From NCBI GenBank assembly GCA_021776735.1, contig JAJFFH010000070.1, forward strand, positions 1 to 64,000: a DNA stretch of 64,000 bases, in the 5' to 3' direction. The notes below the pieces were generated by a model, which worked only from the letters and a program-made list of their open reading frames with translations, was not told the DNA's origin and did not search any database. The translations under genes were made by a program, and so were the position numbers. Below are positions 51,001 through 59,466 of this stretch, piece by piece (position 1 is the first letter of the stretch; each line of letters begins with the position of its first letter). Source of the stretch: Planctomycetota bacterium. GTDB taxonomy: Bacteria; Planctomycetota; PLA2.

Positions 51001-52904
51001 AAAACATCGCCGTCCTTGGCTTCCTCGTCCTGATTCTCGTCGCCACGCTCGTCTGGTGGGCCACCGACGGGCATGGCGGACGAGCACTCGAAAGCAAACG
51101 GACGGCGATCTCCGCCGAGAATCCGCGGGGCGGGTCTTTGGTAGGGGTGAGGCCTTCGGACACCTTTCGGGCAACGTCCTCGGACACCGCGGGCGCGCCT
51201 CGCGCGACCAACATCGTGGTGGTGTCCGCTCAAGGGCAGCCGATCGCGGAGGCCACCGTGCGCATCGGCGAACATGCCGAGCTACGTACCGGTTCGGATG
51301 GCTCAGTCTCGACGCGAGCCGCACGACCGATTCGGATCGTGGCTTGGGCGCGCGGATGGTTTCCGAATCGCCGCACGGTCTTCGGCCGCGATCCCGGCAC
51401 GGTGCGTATTGCACTCAAGCCAGGCATGGCGCTCGCGGGGGTGGTCGTCCTCGACGATTCCGGCGCTGCGGCCGCCGGCGCCGTCGTGCAGTCGGGACCG
51501 CTTGAACGGATCGCGGACGAGCACGGGCGTTTTGAACTGCCTGCGGCGCCGAGCAGGTTTCGCGTGCGCTATCCCGGCTACTACCCGACGTACGCGGGGC
51601 TGCACCCGGCCCGCCCGACCATCGAGGTCCGGCTTGGGCGCGGCGTCACGGTATCCGGTCGGGTCATGGACGAAAACGGCCGGCCAGTCGCCAACGCGAA
51701 GGTCGTCGCTGCCCGCAATACGAAGCTGGGGACCATCTTCACCACGAGCGCATGGCGCCGCGCCACGGTGCGAACGGACCGCGACGGGCGCTACACGCTT
51801 CGCGGAGTGCCCGGCACCAAGACCTACATCTGGACCGTCGCGGCCTCCGCTTTCGGCTACCGCTTCGGCATGGGCACAACGTTCGATTCGCGTACCGCAG
51901 GCCCCCACGAACGCCCGATCGTTGTACGGCCGCGCGCCCACGTCGTCGTGAGCATCGTCCCCGCGACGAGAGCGCGGATTACAGTCGATGGAGTCCCTGC
52001 CGAGCGGCAACCGGACCAGACCTACATTGCCGCCCCCGTCGCGGTCGGCGTGCGGAAGCTCCTGGTTCGCGCCCTCGGCTACCGCACGACGGAACGCGAC
52101 GTGGCCGTACGCGAAGGTGCGCGTCACGACATCACCGTGAACCTCACGGATGGAGCAGTGCTGCAAGGTGTCGTGGTCGATACGCGGGACCGGCCGGTGG
52201 CAGGCGCATTCGTGGGATTCGGGGAGAAACTCGACGCGACCGCACGAACCGACACGCGCGGCCGGTTCTTGATGCGGGGACTTCTTACCGGGCCGGGCCC
52301 GCTCACCGTGGAGTACGAGGCCGCCGGCTTCCTGACTTCCGTGATCGACAACGTCACGCCCGGTGACGCCACGCTGCGGGTCGTCCTACGAGCCGGACCG
52401 CGCGTCGTCGGACGCCTCGATCCGGTCCCCGCCTACCGGAGGTTCGCGCCGCTCGTCATCTGGGGCGACGACGACGCCATGAGCGGGTGGATTCCGGTCG
52501 ATGACCACGGCCGCTTCGAAATCCGCTGGGCACCAGCGAACGAACCGTTCTGGCTGCGCATCAAGCACGGCAACGTGCCGCTGATCTGGAGTGGCCTCAA
52601 GGTTGCGCCGGAGCAGGTCCTCGACCTCGGCGTTCTTCGCCCGCGCGCCGGGTTCACGCTATCCGGACGAGTAGAAGACGATCAGGGCCGGCCGCTGGTC
52701 GCCACGATCGACTGCGCGAGTGTTCCCTCTGATCTGGGAATCACCCACGGCACATCGTCAGGAACGGACGGCGAGTTCTCCATCCGGCATCTGCCCCCCA
52801 TCGAGGTCGAGCTCGCGGCCAAGGCGGACGGATACGAGCCCACGACCGTACGCGTCCGCACCGATGGTGGACGCGCACGGATTCGGCTACGCCCGAAGGG
52901 CTAG
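50997..52904 (+). CDS. Membrane-anchored protein with carboxypeptidase-regulatory-like repeats
   Basis: A TTG at 50997 overlaps the hutH stop (TTGA). The N-terminal TM helix is IAVLGFLVLILVATLVWWATD. At least four beta-sandwich units of the carboxypeptidase regulatory-like type follow (VSGRVMDENGRPVANAKVVAA; LQGVVVDTRDRPVAGAFVGFG; LSGRVEDDQGRPL). These act as stalk or adhesion modules. It is probably displayed on the cell surface. Three 17-mer copies fall within it. Confidence 0.8.
   Translation: MKNIAVLGFLVLILVATLVWWATDGHGGRALESKRTAISAENPRGGSLVGVRPSDTFRATSSDTAGAPRATNIVVVSAQGQPIAEATVRIGEHAELRTGSDGSVSTRAARPIRIVAWARGWFPNRRTVFGRDPGTVRIALKPGMALAGVVVLDDSGAAAAGAVVQSGPLERIADEHGRFELPAAPSRFRVRYPGYYPTYAGLHPARPTIEVRLGRGVTVSGRVMDENGRPVANAKVVAARNTKLGTIFTTSAWRRATVRTDRDGRYTLRGVPGTKTYIWTVAASAFGYRFGMGTTFDSRTAGPHERPIVVRPRAHVVVSIVPATRARITVDGVPAERQPDQTYIAAPVAVGVRKLLVRALGYRTTERDVAVREGARHDITVNLTDGAVLQGVVVDTRDRPVAGAFVGFGEKLDATARTDTRGRFLMRGLLTGPGPLTVEYEAAGFLTSVIDNVTPGDATLRVVLRAGPRVVGRLDPVPAYRRFAPLVIWGDDDAMSGWIPVDDHGRFEIRWAPANEPFWLRIKHGNVPLIWSGLKVAPEQVLDLGVLRPRAGFTLSGRVEDDQGRPLVATIDCASVPSDLGITHGTSSGTDGEFSIRHLPPIEVELAAKADGYEPTTVRVRTDGGRARIRLRPKG
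51006..51022 (-). repeat. 17-mer motif copy at the start of the CRD gene
   Basis: The diverged AAGCCAAGG variant, antisense, encodes NIAVLGF in the anchor helix, from the third codon on. Confidence 0.7.
51093..51109 (+). repeat. 17-mer motif copy in the CRD gene
   Basis: An exact consensus copy, sense, encoding SKRTAIS after the TM. Confidence 0.9.
52759..52775 (+). repeat. 17-mer motif copy near the 3' end of the CRD gene (imperfect)
   Basis: The CAGGAACGG variant ending in GAG rather than GAT, sense, encodes GTDGEF. Confidence 0.6.
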
Positions 52905-52915
52905 GCCAGCCAGGC

Positions 52916-54177
52916 TTAGGCCTTGTTTGATGCCCGACGGATCAAGTCGCTACCGCCGCGCTGCATGAACACCCGCAGATCAGGGCGGTCCGGTCGCCAT
53001 GGCCGAGACAGTAACGGCGGTAGGACGTCCATTCTCGCGAGCCCGCCCGCTCCCGCGTGCACGAACTGCGCGACAGCGATAGGGCGGCGCGCGCTCGCGA
53101 ACCTCGGATGCGCCGCCAGCCCCCCCCCGCCGACCCCTGAGTCGTAGTCGGGTGCCTCCGGCAATGCGGCGTCCGGCGATTCGACATCAGAGGACCCGAC
53201 CCCGGACGTCTCGAACCGGGTGTGATCGAACACAAACACCGGGCAGCCGGCCTCGTCGAAGTGCGAGAAGCCGAACACCCCCGGCGTCGAGCAACACATG
53301 GCAGTCGCGGCACGAGTCCGCAATGTTGTCCGCCTCGTTGCTCCCGCCGTGCGCATACGGCTTCAGATGGACAAACTCCACCCCGCGCCGCGCCGCGCAC
53401 GGCAGAGCTCGCAGATTCCGCCCGAGCGCCGCTTCACCAGAGCTTGGACCTGCTTGGATATCCCGCGCGAGCGCTCGCCCGTGCGATCCTGCGCGGCGCC
53501 GTTCCGCCTCTTCGGCAGCGGCCTGAGCTTGCGGTCGTAGACCCTCGAAATCCGCTCGGCGGATTTCGCCAGCGGCACTGGTAGCGCAAGCGATAGTCCT
53601 GCACCATCCGCCCCAGGATCTCGCCAGCGGTCGGCATGACCCGTTGGCCCTTGGCCATCAACAGTCCAACCCGCCGAAAACCGTCCCGCGTCTTCTTGGT
53701 GACCCGAAAACGCATCAGAAACGTTGGCGCCTCCCTGGCGCGCGTCTTCGATCGCCTGCTCGGCGTCGTCGCGAACCTTGTTCGGGTTCTCCTCTTCAGC
53801 CCGCCGCTTCCAGTCGTCCGTTTGCTTCGGATCGAGGTCGAGCTTGCCCTCGCGAAGAACCCGCCCGATCTGCGCCGCGGTCTCCGCCGGCACCTTGCCC
53901 TTGGCGACCTTCTCTTCGAGGTCCGGCTCCGCGATCAGGGTCCGGCCCAGCTCGAGCAGCCGGTGAATCTGCTGTGGCCCGTACCCGACCTTCGCCGCCC
54001 AAGCGTGGACCGACCGAAACCCGCCAAGACGTACGATCGCCGCTGCTCAATGGTCGCGAGCGCGATCGCTGCCGTGGTCTCGGCCTTCACGATCGCCCGA
54101 TACGCCCGCCGCGCCGCGCGCTCGGCATCCGGCGCAGGCTCGACATCACGGGAGCGGCGATCGGCCTCGATCTTCAT
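52916..54177 (-). pseudogene. HNH endonuclease of the DUF222-like type, degraded by several frameshifts
   Basis: Fragments in different frames line up as one protein. From 54177: MKIEADRRSRDVEPAPDAER and AIALATIEQRRSYVLAGFG. Then from 53893: KVPAETAAQIGRVLREGK and RAEEENPNKVRDDAEQAI. From 53715: VTKKTRDGFRRVGLLMAKGQ. From about 53530: KQVQALVKRRSGGICELCRA (first Cys pair of the HNH). From 53381: EFVHLKPYAHGGSNEADN and SCRDCH (HNH core and second Cys pair). The last frame ends at 52916. At least four frameshifts make a functional product unlikely. The hairpin CGAAATCCGC-TCG-GCGGATTTCG (53548-53570) lies inside, and a diverged 17-mer-like GTCCGTTTGCTTCGG is at about 53815. Confidence 0.78.
53548..53570. 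repeat. Perfect 10-bp-arm hairpin inside the HNH pseudogene
   Basis: CGAAATCCGC-TCG-GCGGATTTCG is the same family as hairpins at 3617 and 8361, here inside former coding DNA at the position of a frame break. Confidence 0.8.
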
Positions 54178-54254
54178 GGCTAACGAAAGCCTAACGTGAC
54201 GGTCGGACAGGATCCGGCAAATCGTCGAAGGTCGACGGGGACGCCAGTCCTGCC

Positions 54255-56834
54255 CTAACGCCGGGATTCGACGCCGATCAGGACCTCCGCCAGCTCCGCC
54301 TTGCCCTTCGGCGTCACGCGAATGAGCTTGGCGCTGCGCTTTTTGGGCAGGCGCAACTGCACAAAACCCGGCCCGCGCACAACCGTCACGTCAGCGACCT
54401 CGCGCGGCTTCTTGCCCCTCGTTGCGCTTAGAGTCCACTCACCCGGGAGCTTCTCGCCAAACAGGGTCACACTGATGATCTTGCGCTCCGTGCGCTTCCA
54501 CGCGATGTCCAGACCCGTCTCGGGCACGGGGATCTTTTGGCCGACGCGCTTGCCGTCGATCAGCTTGGCGTCCAGCAGCGGCGACTTCTCGACCGGCGGA
54601 TCGCCGTCATGCATGAATTTTGCACGTGCCATCACCTGATCGCCGTTGACGAACAGCTCGAGACGCGGCTTGCCCTTTGGAGTGTAGACCAACTCGAGGG
54701 GCTCGCCGCGCCCCACCAGAATCGGTCGCCACGAACTCAACGGAAGATCCTTGCCGTTGACGACCAGGGTGCCGCGCCCCCGCGCGCCGAGCTGAAACAG
54801 CGTGCCTTCGGGCAAGTCCAGACGCCCGTTCAGGCGGTACGTCCTCGCCGGCGCAAGATTCCCGGAGGGGTCGAGCACGACCGGAACTCGCCGTCCGTTT
54901 GCTTCGGTCCGGATTCCCTCCAGCCCCGGGAGCGAACTCGCGAGTGTTCGGGCAAACACCGCCGGCGCGAGTGGCTCGTCGTGCACGAGATGCTGCGCAC
55001 GATACGCGTATCCGTCGGCAAAGACCGCGCGCCACTGGAGCTTGATCGGTCCCGGTCCGATCTCTGCGAGTCGCTTCGGATCGACGGGCCCGCCGCCCCA
55101 CAAGAGCTCATGCGACTTCGCGCCCTTGCAGCGGTTCGTGCCGGGGTCCCACACGATCTTGCGAGCGTCGTTGCGGATCTCGGCGGTCAGCGTGGCGTAC
55201 GACCGCGTTTGTACGTCACCAACAACCGCGACCACCCGGATGTCGTGGTAGCCGTCGTCGAGCCTGATCGTGTTGAGCTCGAGTTTGTCTTGCCGGCGTC
55301 CGTTGACCCACAGCTCGTAGCGCAGACGTGCGCCGTCTGCGTTCTTTACCTGCGGCCGGAAGGCGACGGTTCCCTTCCAGGGGCCCTGCGGCGCACCCGG
55401 GTTGACCCACAGGCGATCCGTGAACGGCCGCGCCAGCCCGTCGCCACAGATCAGGAGCTGATACGGCCCCTCGACACTCTGGTAGAACGCCTCGGCCAGC
55501 GAATGGCCCTCCGCGTAGAACACGTGAATCTGCGGGACCGGGAACTTCCACTGAAGCGCGAGGGGCTCCTGGACCGAGCCGCTCGCCCCCGCCGCGCCGT
55601 AGCGCAAGAACTCGCTCAGCTTGGTCTGGCTCTTCGAGGCGAAGTTGCCGCCGTGGCTCGTCAGGTGCTCACAAATCGCGCCGCCGTAGATTCGGCTCTT
55701 GGACTTCTTCCAGTCGAAGTTCGCAATGCCAACGACCGCTCCCATCACGTCCGCACAGTCCTGGGGAATGTCGGCGTCGATCAGTTTGGCCGGGCGACCG
55801 AGCACGCGCAACCGGCGCAGGGCATCCTCGAAGTGACCTTGCCGCGTACGGGTGCGAACGTTCTTGTTGCGGCAAAAATACACGGTTCCCCGCGGCTTGG
55901 TGCCGTCGGTCTTCGCGGCGGCATCGAGATAGCGCAGAATTTCCCCGCGCGAGTTGCCGCGTTCGCCCGTGTAGCCGAGCATCGTGCACAAGAATGCGTT
56001 TTGTTGGGATGCTACGAAACCCAAGCGGGGCGCGAGCGTGGACCGGCTCGCAACCTTGGTGCGCAGCGCAGCCTGAAACTTCGGATGGCTTCGCAGGCGC
56101 CGCAGCAGCCCGTCGCGCTGCGCGACGGCCGCCGGAAAGCCATTGCCGATCGCGCGCGCGAGCGACGAAAAAGCATCGCCGTCCGTTCCTGTCTGTGCGA
56201 GGCATCGCGCCAAATGAAACGACAGCGCCGGGTTGCCCGGATGGCGCTGCACGAGTCGCCGAAAGATCGCCGCCGCCTTTTGGAACCGGCGCGCCTGCAT
56301 CTCCTGGGACGCCTGCTTGATCTCCGCCTTGTCTTCAGCCGTGAGCCGCGGTTTCTTGAGGCGGAAGTACGGATTGGTGTCGGGCTTCCAGAACTCCTCG
56401 CCGGCGAGCACGCGATGCATGAGATACGTCGCGCCGGTGAGCGACGCCTGGTTGCCGACGAACCAGCGGCTGTTGCCCTCGCCCTCCGGCTTGTTCTTGA
56501 AACGAACCGCATAGGGAAAGTCCGCGGAGTACGTGATGAGGTCGATCTGGCCTTCGAGCCCACGCGCCTTCAAGAACGCGAGAATCGGTCGCGCGATAAG
56601 GCTCTTGAACTGGTCCAGCGTGATCACGCGCAGGTGCGGAATGGCGCGGAGTACACAAACGTGAGACTCCGGGATGTCGCGCATCGCGCGGTACCGATGC
56701 GCCAGCTCGCGCGACAGCGGGGAGTCCCCGTTGACGACCACGAGGGATGTCTCGGGACCGCCACCCGCACACGCATGTGTCGGAGCGAACGTCACGGACA
56801 AGACGGCAAGGCAAAGGGCAAGAACAGCACGCAT
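54255..56834 (-). CDS. TIGR03790-like secreted protein
   Basis: The 859-residue protein has a signal peptide (MRAVLALCLAVLSVTFAPTHACAGG) and then VVVNGDSPLSRELAHRYRAMRDIPESHVCVLRA, the entry pattern of TIGR03790 proteins, known from planctomycetes and related groups. IDLITYSADFPYAVRF and RPILAFLKARGLEGQ are also typical. The middle holds a TPR-like insert (HLARCLAQTG), the C-terminal half beta-rich modules. Its function is not known. Two 17-mer copies encode ANGRRV and TGTDGDAF. Confidence 0.78.
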   Translation of the reverse strand: MRAVLALCLAVLSVTFAPTHACAGGGPETSLVVVNGDSPLSRELAHRYRAMRDIPESHVCVLRAIPHLRVITLDQFKSLIARPILAFLKARGLEGQIDLITYSADFPYAVRFKNKPEGEGNSRWFVGNQASLTGATYLMHRVLAGEEFWKPDTNPYFRLKKPRLTAEDKAEIKQASQEMQARRFQKAAAIFRRLVQRHPGNPALSFHLARCLAQTGTDGDAFSSLARAIGNGFPAAVAQRDGLLRRLRSHPKFQAALRTKVASRSTLAPRLGFVASQQNAFLCTMLGYTGERGNSRGEILRYLDAAAKTDGTKPRGTVYFCRNKNVRTRTRQGHFEDALRRLRVLGRPAKLIDADIPQDCADVMGAVVGIANFDWKKSKSRIYGGAICEHLTSHGGNFASKSQTKLSEFLRYGAAGASGSVQEPLALQWKFPVPQIHVFYAEGHSLAEAFYQSVEGPYQLLICGDGLARPFTDRLWVNPGAPQGPWKGTVAFRPQVKNADGARLRYELWVNGRRQDKLELNTIRLDDGYHDIRVVAVVGDVQTRSYATLTAEIRNDARKIVWDPGTNRCKGAKSHELLWGGGPVDPKRLAEIGPGPIKLQWRAVFADGYAYRAQHLVHDEPLAPAVFARTLASSLPGLEGIRTEANGRRVPVVLDPSGNLAPARTYRLNGRLDLPEGTLFQLGARGRGTLVVNGKDLPLSSWRPILVGRGEPLELVYTPKGKPRLELFVNGDQVMARAKFMHDGDPPVEKSPLLDAKLIDGKRVGQKIPVPETGLDIAWKRTERKIISVTLFGEKLPGEWTLSATRGKKPREVADVTVVRGPGFVQLRLPKKRSAKLIRVTPKGKAELAEVLIGVESRR
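54887..54903 (-). repeat. 17-mer motif copy in the TIGR03790-like gene
   Basis: AGCAAACGGACGGCGAG (last base changed), sense, encoding EANGRRVP. Confidence 0.8.
56175..56191 (-). repeat. 17-mer motif copy in the TIGR03790-like gene
   Basis: CAGGAACGGACGGCGAT variant, sense, encoding TGTDGDAF in the TPR-like insert. Confidence 0.85.
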
Positions 56835-57007
56835 CGCCGCCAGTGTACGCCCCCGAGCGCCGGCTGCGATCGAGGCCGCCCGGGTGGATCGAACGCGCGA
56901 GAGACTGCCCTACCGAGCCGGGCTCAAAAGGATGACTCTGGGAGCAGGAAATCCCTAAACCAAGCCTCTAAAACGGTTTACGGCCGGAGAGCATCGTCAA
57001 GGACACG

Positions 57008-57496
57008 TCACGATTGCGTCATGGGGCCCGTTTCCGGACGCCCGGCACCGGAGGTGCGAACCCGGCGCTCCACGAGAGCCACCACCCGATCCAGCGCCAG
57101 CCGATCGCGCGCCGAGAGTTCCCCCAGCAAACCCACGACATTGCGGATCCGCGCCTGACGCGCCCGGCGCAGCACTCGCCGCGCCTTCGCCGTCGCCGAC
57201 ACGAGCCAGGAGCGCCCGTCATCCGGATCAGCCCGCCGCCGCACGTATCCGCCGCGCTCGAGCGCCTTCACCAGCACCGTCACCGTCGGCGCCGTGACCT
57301 GCTCCGCTCGCGCCAACTCCCCGAGCGAGCGCGATCGCGACCCGCCGAACACGAGTACCGACAGGAGGCTCAACCGCGCCGGCGAAAGTCCAGTGTCCTC
57401 GTCGGACGACCGCACGCGCCGCAGCAGATGGATCGCCGCCGAGTGCAGCCGGTCGGCCAACGCCTGCGACACGCGCCTTGACTTTGCGGAAGGCAT
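57008..57496 (-). CDS. MarR-family transcriptional regulator
   Basis: The winged-helix pattern of MarR is complete: SPARLSLLSVLVFGGSRSRSLGELARAEQVTAPTVTVLVKALERGGYVRRRADPDDGRSWLVSATAKARRVL, followed by a C-terminal dimer helix. At 162 residues it is of normal length. A perfect inverted repeat TTAGTTT-N3-AAACTAA is centred about 18 bases upstream of the start, so it probably represses itself and perhaps the divergent ankyrin gene. Confidence 0.9.
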   Translation of the reverse strand: MPSAKSRRVSQALADRLHSAAIHLLRRVRSSDEDTGLSPARLSLLSVLVFGGSRSRSLGELARAEQVTAPTVTVLVKALERGGYVRRRADPDDGRSWLVSATAKARRVLRRARQARIRNVVGLLGELSARDRLALDRVVALVERRVRTSGAGRPETGPMTQS

Positions 57497-57505
57497 CCCA
57501 TAAAG

Positions 57506-57522
57506 TTAGTTTCTCAAACTAA
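57506..57522. promoter_or_regulatory. MarR operator candidate
   Basis: TTAGTTT-CTC-AAACTAA is a perfect 7-bp-arm palindrome, 10 bases from the marR-like start codon, in otherwise AT-rich sequence. Size and spacing fit MarR dimers. Confidence 0.75.
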
Positions 57523-57576
57523 ATAAATCAAGCCCCAGAAACAAAAACGTCACAGAAACGAAGAACCTCACAAAGA

Positions 57577-57593
57577 CAGGAACGGACGGCGAT
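57577..57593 (+). repeat. 17-mer motif copy overlapping the ankyrin start codon
   Basis: CAGGAACGGACGGCGAT; its last two bases are the A and T of the ATG at 57592. AGGAA within this variant sits nine bases upstream of the ATG and could act as the ribosome site. Confidence 0.85.
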
Positions 57594-58224
57594 GTCTGCA
57601 GCCAACGAAATGTTCTCGGCCATCAAGCGGGGCGACGCGGAACGCGTGCGTGCGCTCCTCGACCAGGATCAACAATGCGCCGGCGCAACCGACAAGCAGG
57701 GGCTTCCGGCCGTACTTGTCGCGCTCTATCACCGCCAGGAGGAGTGTGCCCGGGTCCTGGCCGACACTCTCGGCGACGACATCGATCTGCCGGTAGCGGC
57801 CGCTCTCGGCAACGAGCGAAAGACAACGGCGCTACTCGCCGAGGGCTCCAACGCGCGCGTGCGCACGCCGGACGGGTTCACGCCACTGCACCTTGCCGCG
57901 TTCTTCGGACACACCGATACGGCGCGCGTCCTGCTCGAGCACGGCGCGGACGCCAACGCGATCGCCGACAACCCGAGCCGCGTCCGTCCACTCCATAGCG
58001 CTGCCGCCGCAACGAACGCCGCGACGATCCGCCTGCTGCTCGAGCACGGAGCCGAGGTGGGCGCCACACAACACGGCGGCTGGACCGCGTTGCAGGCAGT
58101 CACGAAACGCGGCGCACGGGACTGCATCGAGATGCTTCTCGCGGCCGAGGCCGATCCCCGCAAGGCCGCGAACGACGGCACGACCGCGCAAGACCTCGGG
58201 GAGGGCCGCTCCACGGATTCCTAG
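57592..58224 (+). CDS. Ankyrin-repeat protein
   Basis: The 210-residue protein has about five ankyrin units; the clearest are GFTPLHLAAFFGHTDTARVLLEHGADANAI, RPLHSAAAATNAATIRLLLEHGAEVG and GWTALQAVTKRGARDCIEMLLAAEADP. No signal peptide, so a cytoplasmic protein-binding scaffold is likely. It is divergent from marR and its start codon is shared with a motif copy, so its translation start lies within the repeat. Confidence 0.85.
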   Translation: MSAANEMFSAIKRGDAERVRALLDQDQQCAGATDKQGLPAVLVALYHRQEECARVLADTLGDDIDLPVAAALGNERKTTALLAEGSNARVRTPDGFTPLHLAAFFGHTDTARVLLEHGADANAIADNPSRVRPLHSAAAATNAATIRLLLEHGAEVGATQHGGWTALQAVTKRGARDCIEMLLAAEADPRKAANDGTTAQDLGEGRSTDS

Positions 58225-58271
58225 CCCGTTTCGCCCCCGGCGTCCCGGCGGGGCCGGCGCCAGAGCCGGGC

Positions 58272-59450
58272 CTACCGGCCCAAGCCCGGCCACACCGGGC
58301 GGCGGCGACCGGTCGTGAATACCCAACGGCGGTCGTGCGGGTCGCCGTCCTGCTTGTAGTGCAGCGTCACGCGGTACAGGCTCTTCGGCGCCAGCGGCGC
58401 GCGCGGAATGATGCAGATCGTCTTGCGGTTGTCCTGGCGTTTCTTGTTCGCCGGGTTGCCCGGCCATGACACGAGGACCGGCACGGGGAACGCGCCGCGG
58501 CGCACGACGCGCTCGAGCTTGGCCCGGACCTCGGAAAACGTTGCGCCGTCACGAAACGTGAGCGTGATCGGAAACCCCGGCTGCTTGATCTGCGGCGGAT
58601 ACGGACGCGGCGCCTCGGGCGGAAAATGCGTCGGCTGCAACGCGGATCCCGGCGCGGGCACGATCACGGGATCGCTCCACAACCGTTCCTCGACGCGCGT
58701 CTTGCCGTCGATCGCGGTGTAGCGCGCGGAGTGCCCGATGCCGATCGCCCGCGTCCCCGGATTCATGAGCGGTAGGCGGTGATAGAACGACGCGTAGGTC
58801 ATGAGCACGCTCATGCCCGGCTTTTCCTGCGACAGCATCGAACGCCGCCCCGCGAGCTCGCCCTTCTCGGTCATGGGCGCATCGCCTTCCTCGGCGTAGT
58901 GCTTGAACCCGTTCTTCTCCATCCACGCGCAGTGCTCGGTGCACCACGAACTCACCTCGGGATCGAAGTCCACCGGCGGCAGCCCGTTGATCAGCCGCCA
59001 GTAGTTGAACTGCCGAAACGTCTTGTTCTGCGCCGGATCGACCGCCACGCGCCGCGCGCGCCAGTGCACGAACGAACCGTCCGCCTCGACCTTCCACGTC
59101 ACGCGCAGCAGCTCGATCACGGCGGTCTTTTCAAGCGGCAGCACGTAGTTCATGCCGGTGAGCGCCCAGCCGTCCACGCCCTCCTCGTCGAACCGCCCGT
59201 CGCCATCGACATCGACAAACAGCACGTTCAGCCGATCGACGCGCCCCTTGCGTACGCCGGGCTTTTCCGCGAGCTTCTTGCCGTCCGCCAGGCGGTACTG
59301 AAAGCGGACCTTCTTGTACTTCCAGCGGGTCGGAGCGAGCCGCGATTTTTTCATGGGGGGCGCGGGGGCGGAAACATCGCCGTCCTTGGCTGTCGCCGGA
59401 CCCGCCAGCCCCGAAAGCAGCGCGCAACACACCGAGAGCCATCGTCGCAT
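58272..59450 (-). CDS. Secreted CAP/SCP-domain-containing protein
   Basis: I take the ATG at 59450, giving the signal peptide [20 protein letters not shown]. The CAP-like stretch is [42 protein letters not shown], with the histidine and Glu/His context of SCP domains. A repeat linker [13 protein letters not shown] near the N-terminus is encoded by a 17-mer copy. The final domain ([18 protein letters not shown] to WVFTTGRRR) is Ig-like. It diverges from hutU. Confidence 0.7.
   Translation of the reverse strand: MRRWLSVCCALLSGLAGPATAKDGDVSAPAPPMKKSRLAPTRWKYKKVRFQYRLADGKKLAEKPGVRKGRVDRLNVLFVDVDGDGRFDEEGVDGWALTGMNYVLPLEKTAVIELLRVTWKVEADGSFVHWRARRVAVDPAQNKTFRQFNYWRLINGLPPVDFDPEVSSWCTEHCAWMEKNGFKHYAEEGDAPMTEKGELAGRRSMLSQEKPGMSVLMTYASFYHRLPLMNPGTRAIGIGHSARYTAIDGKTRVEERLWSDPVIVPAPGSALQPTHFPPEAPRPYPPQIKQPGFPITLTFRDGATFSEVRAKLERVVRRGAFPVPVLVSWPGNPANKKRQDNRKTICIIPRAPLAPKSLYRVTLHYKQDGDPHDRRWVFTTGRRRPVWPGLGR
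59376..59392 (-). repeat. 17-mer motif copy near the start of the CAP gene
   Basis: CAGCCAAGGACGGCGAT variant, sense, encoding TAKDGDVSA just after the signal peptide. Confidence 0.75.
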
Positions 59451-59466
59451 GGTCAACAGTCTACCC

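Noticed and set aside
53809-53825. GTCCGTTTGCTTCGG in the HNH pseudogene as a motif copy
   Set aside because: The right half matches a known copy but the core ATCGCC is replaced by CAGTC; possibly a decayed copy, not counted.
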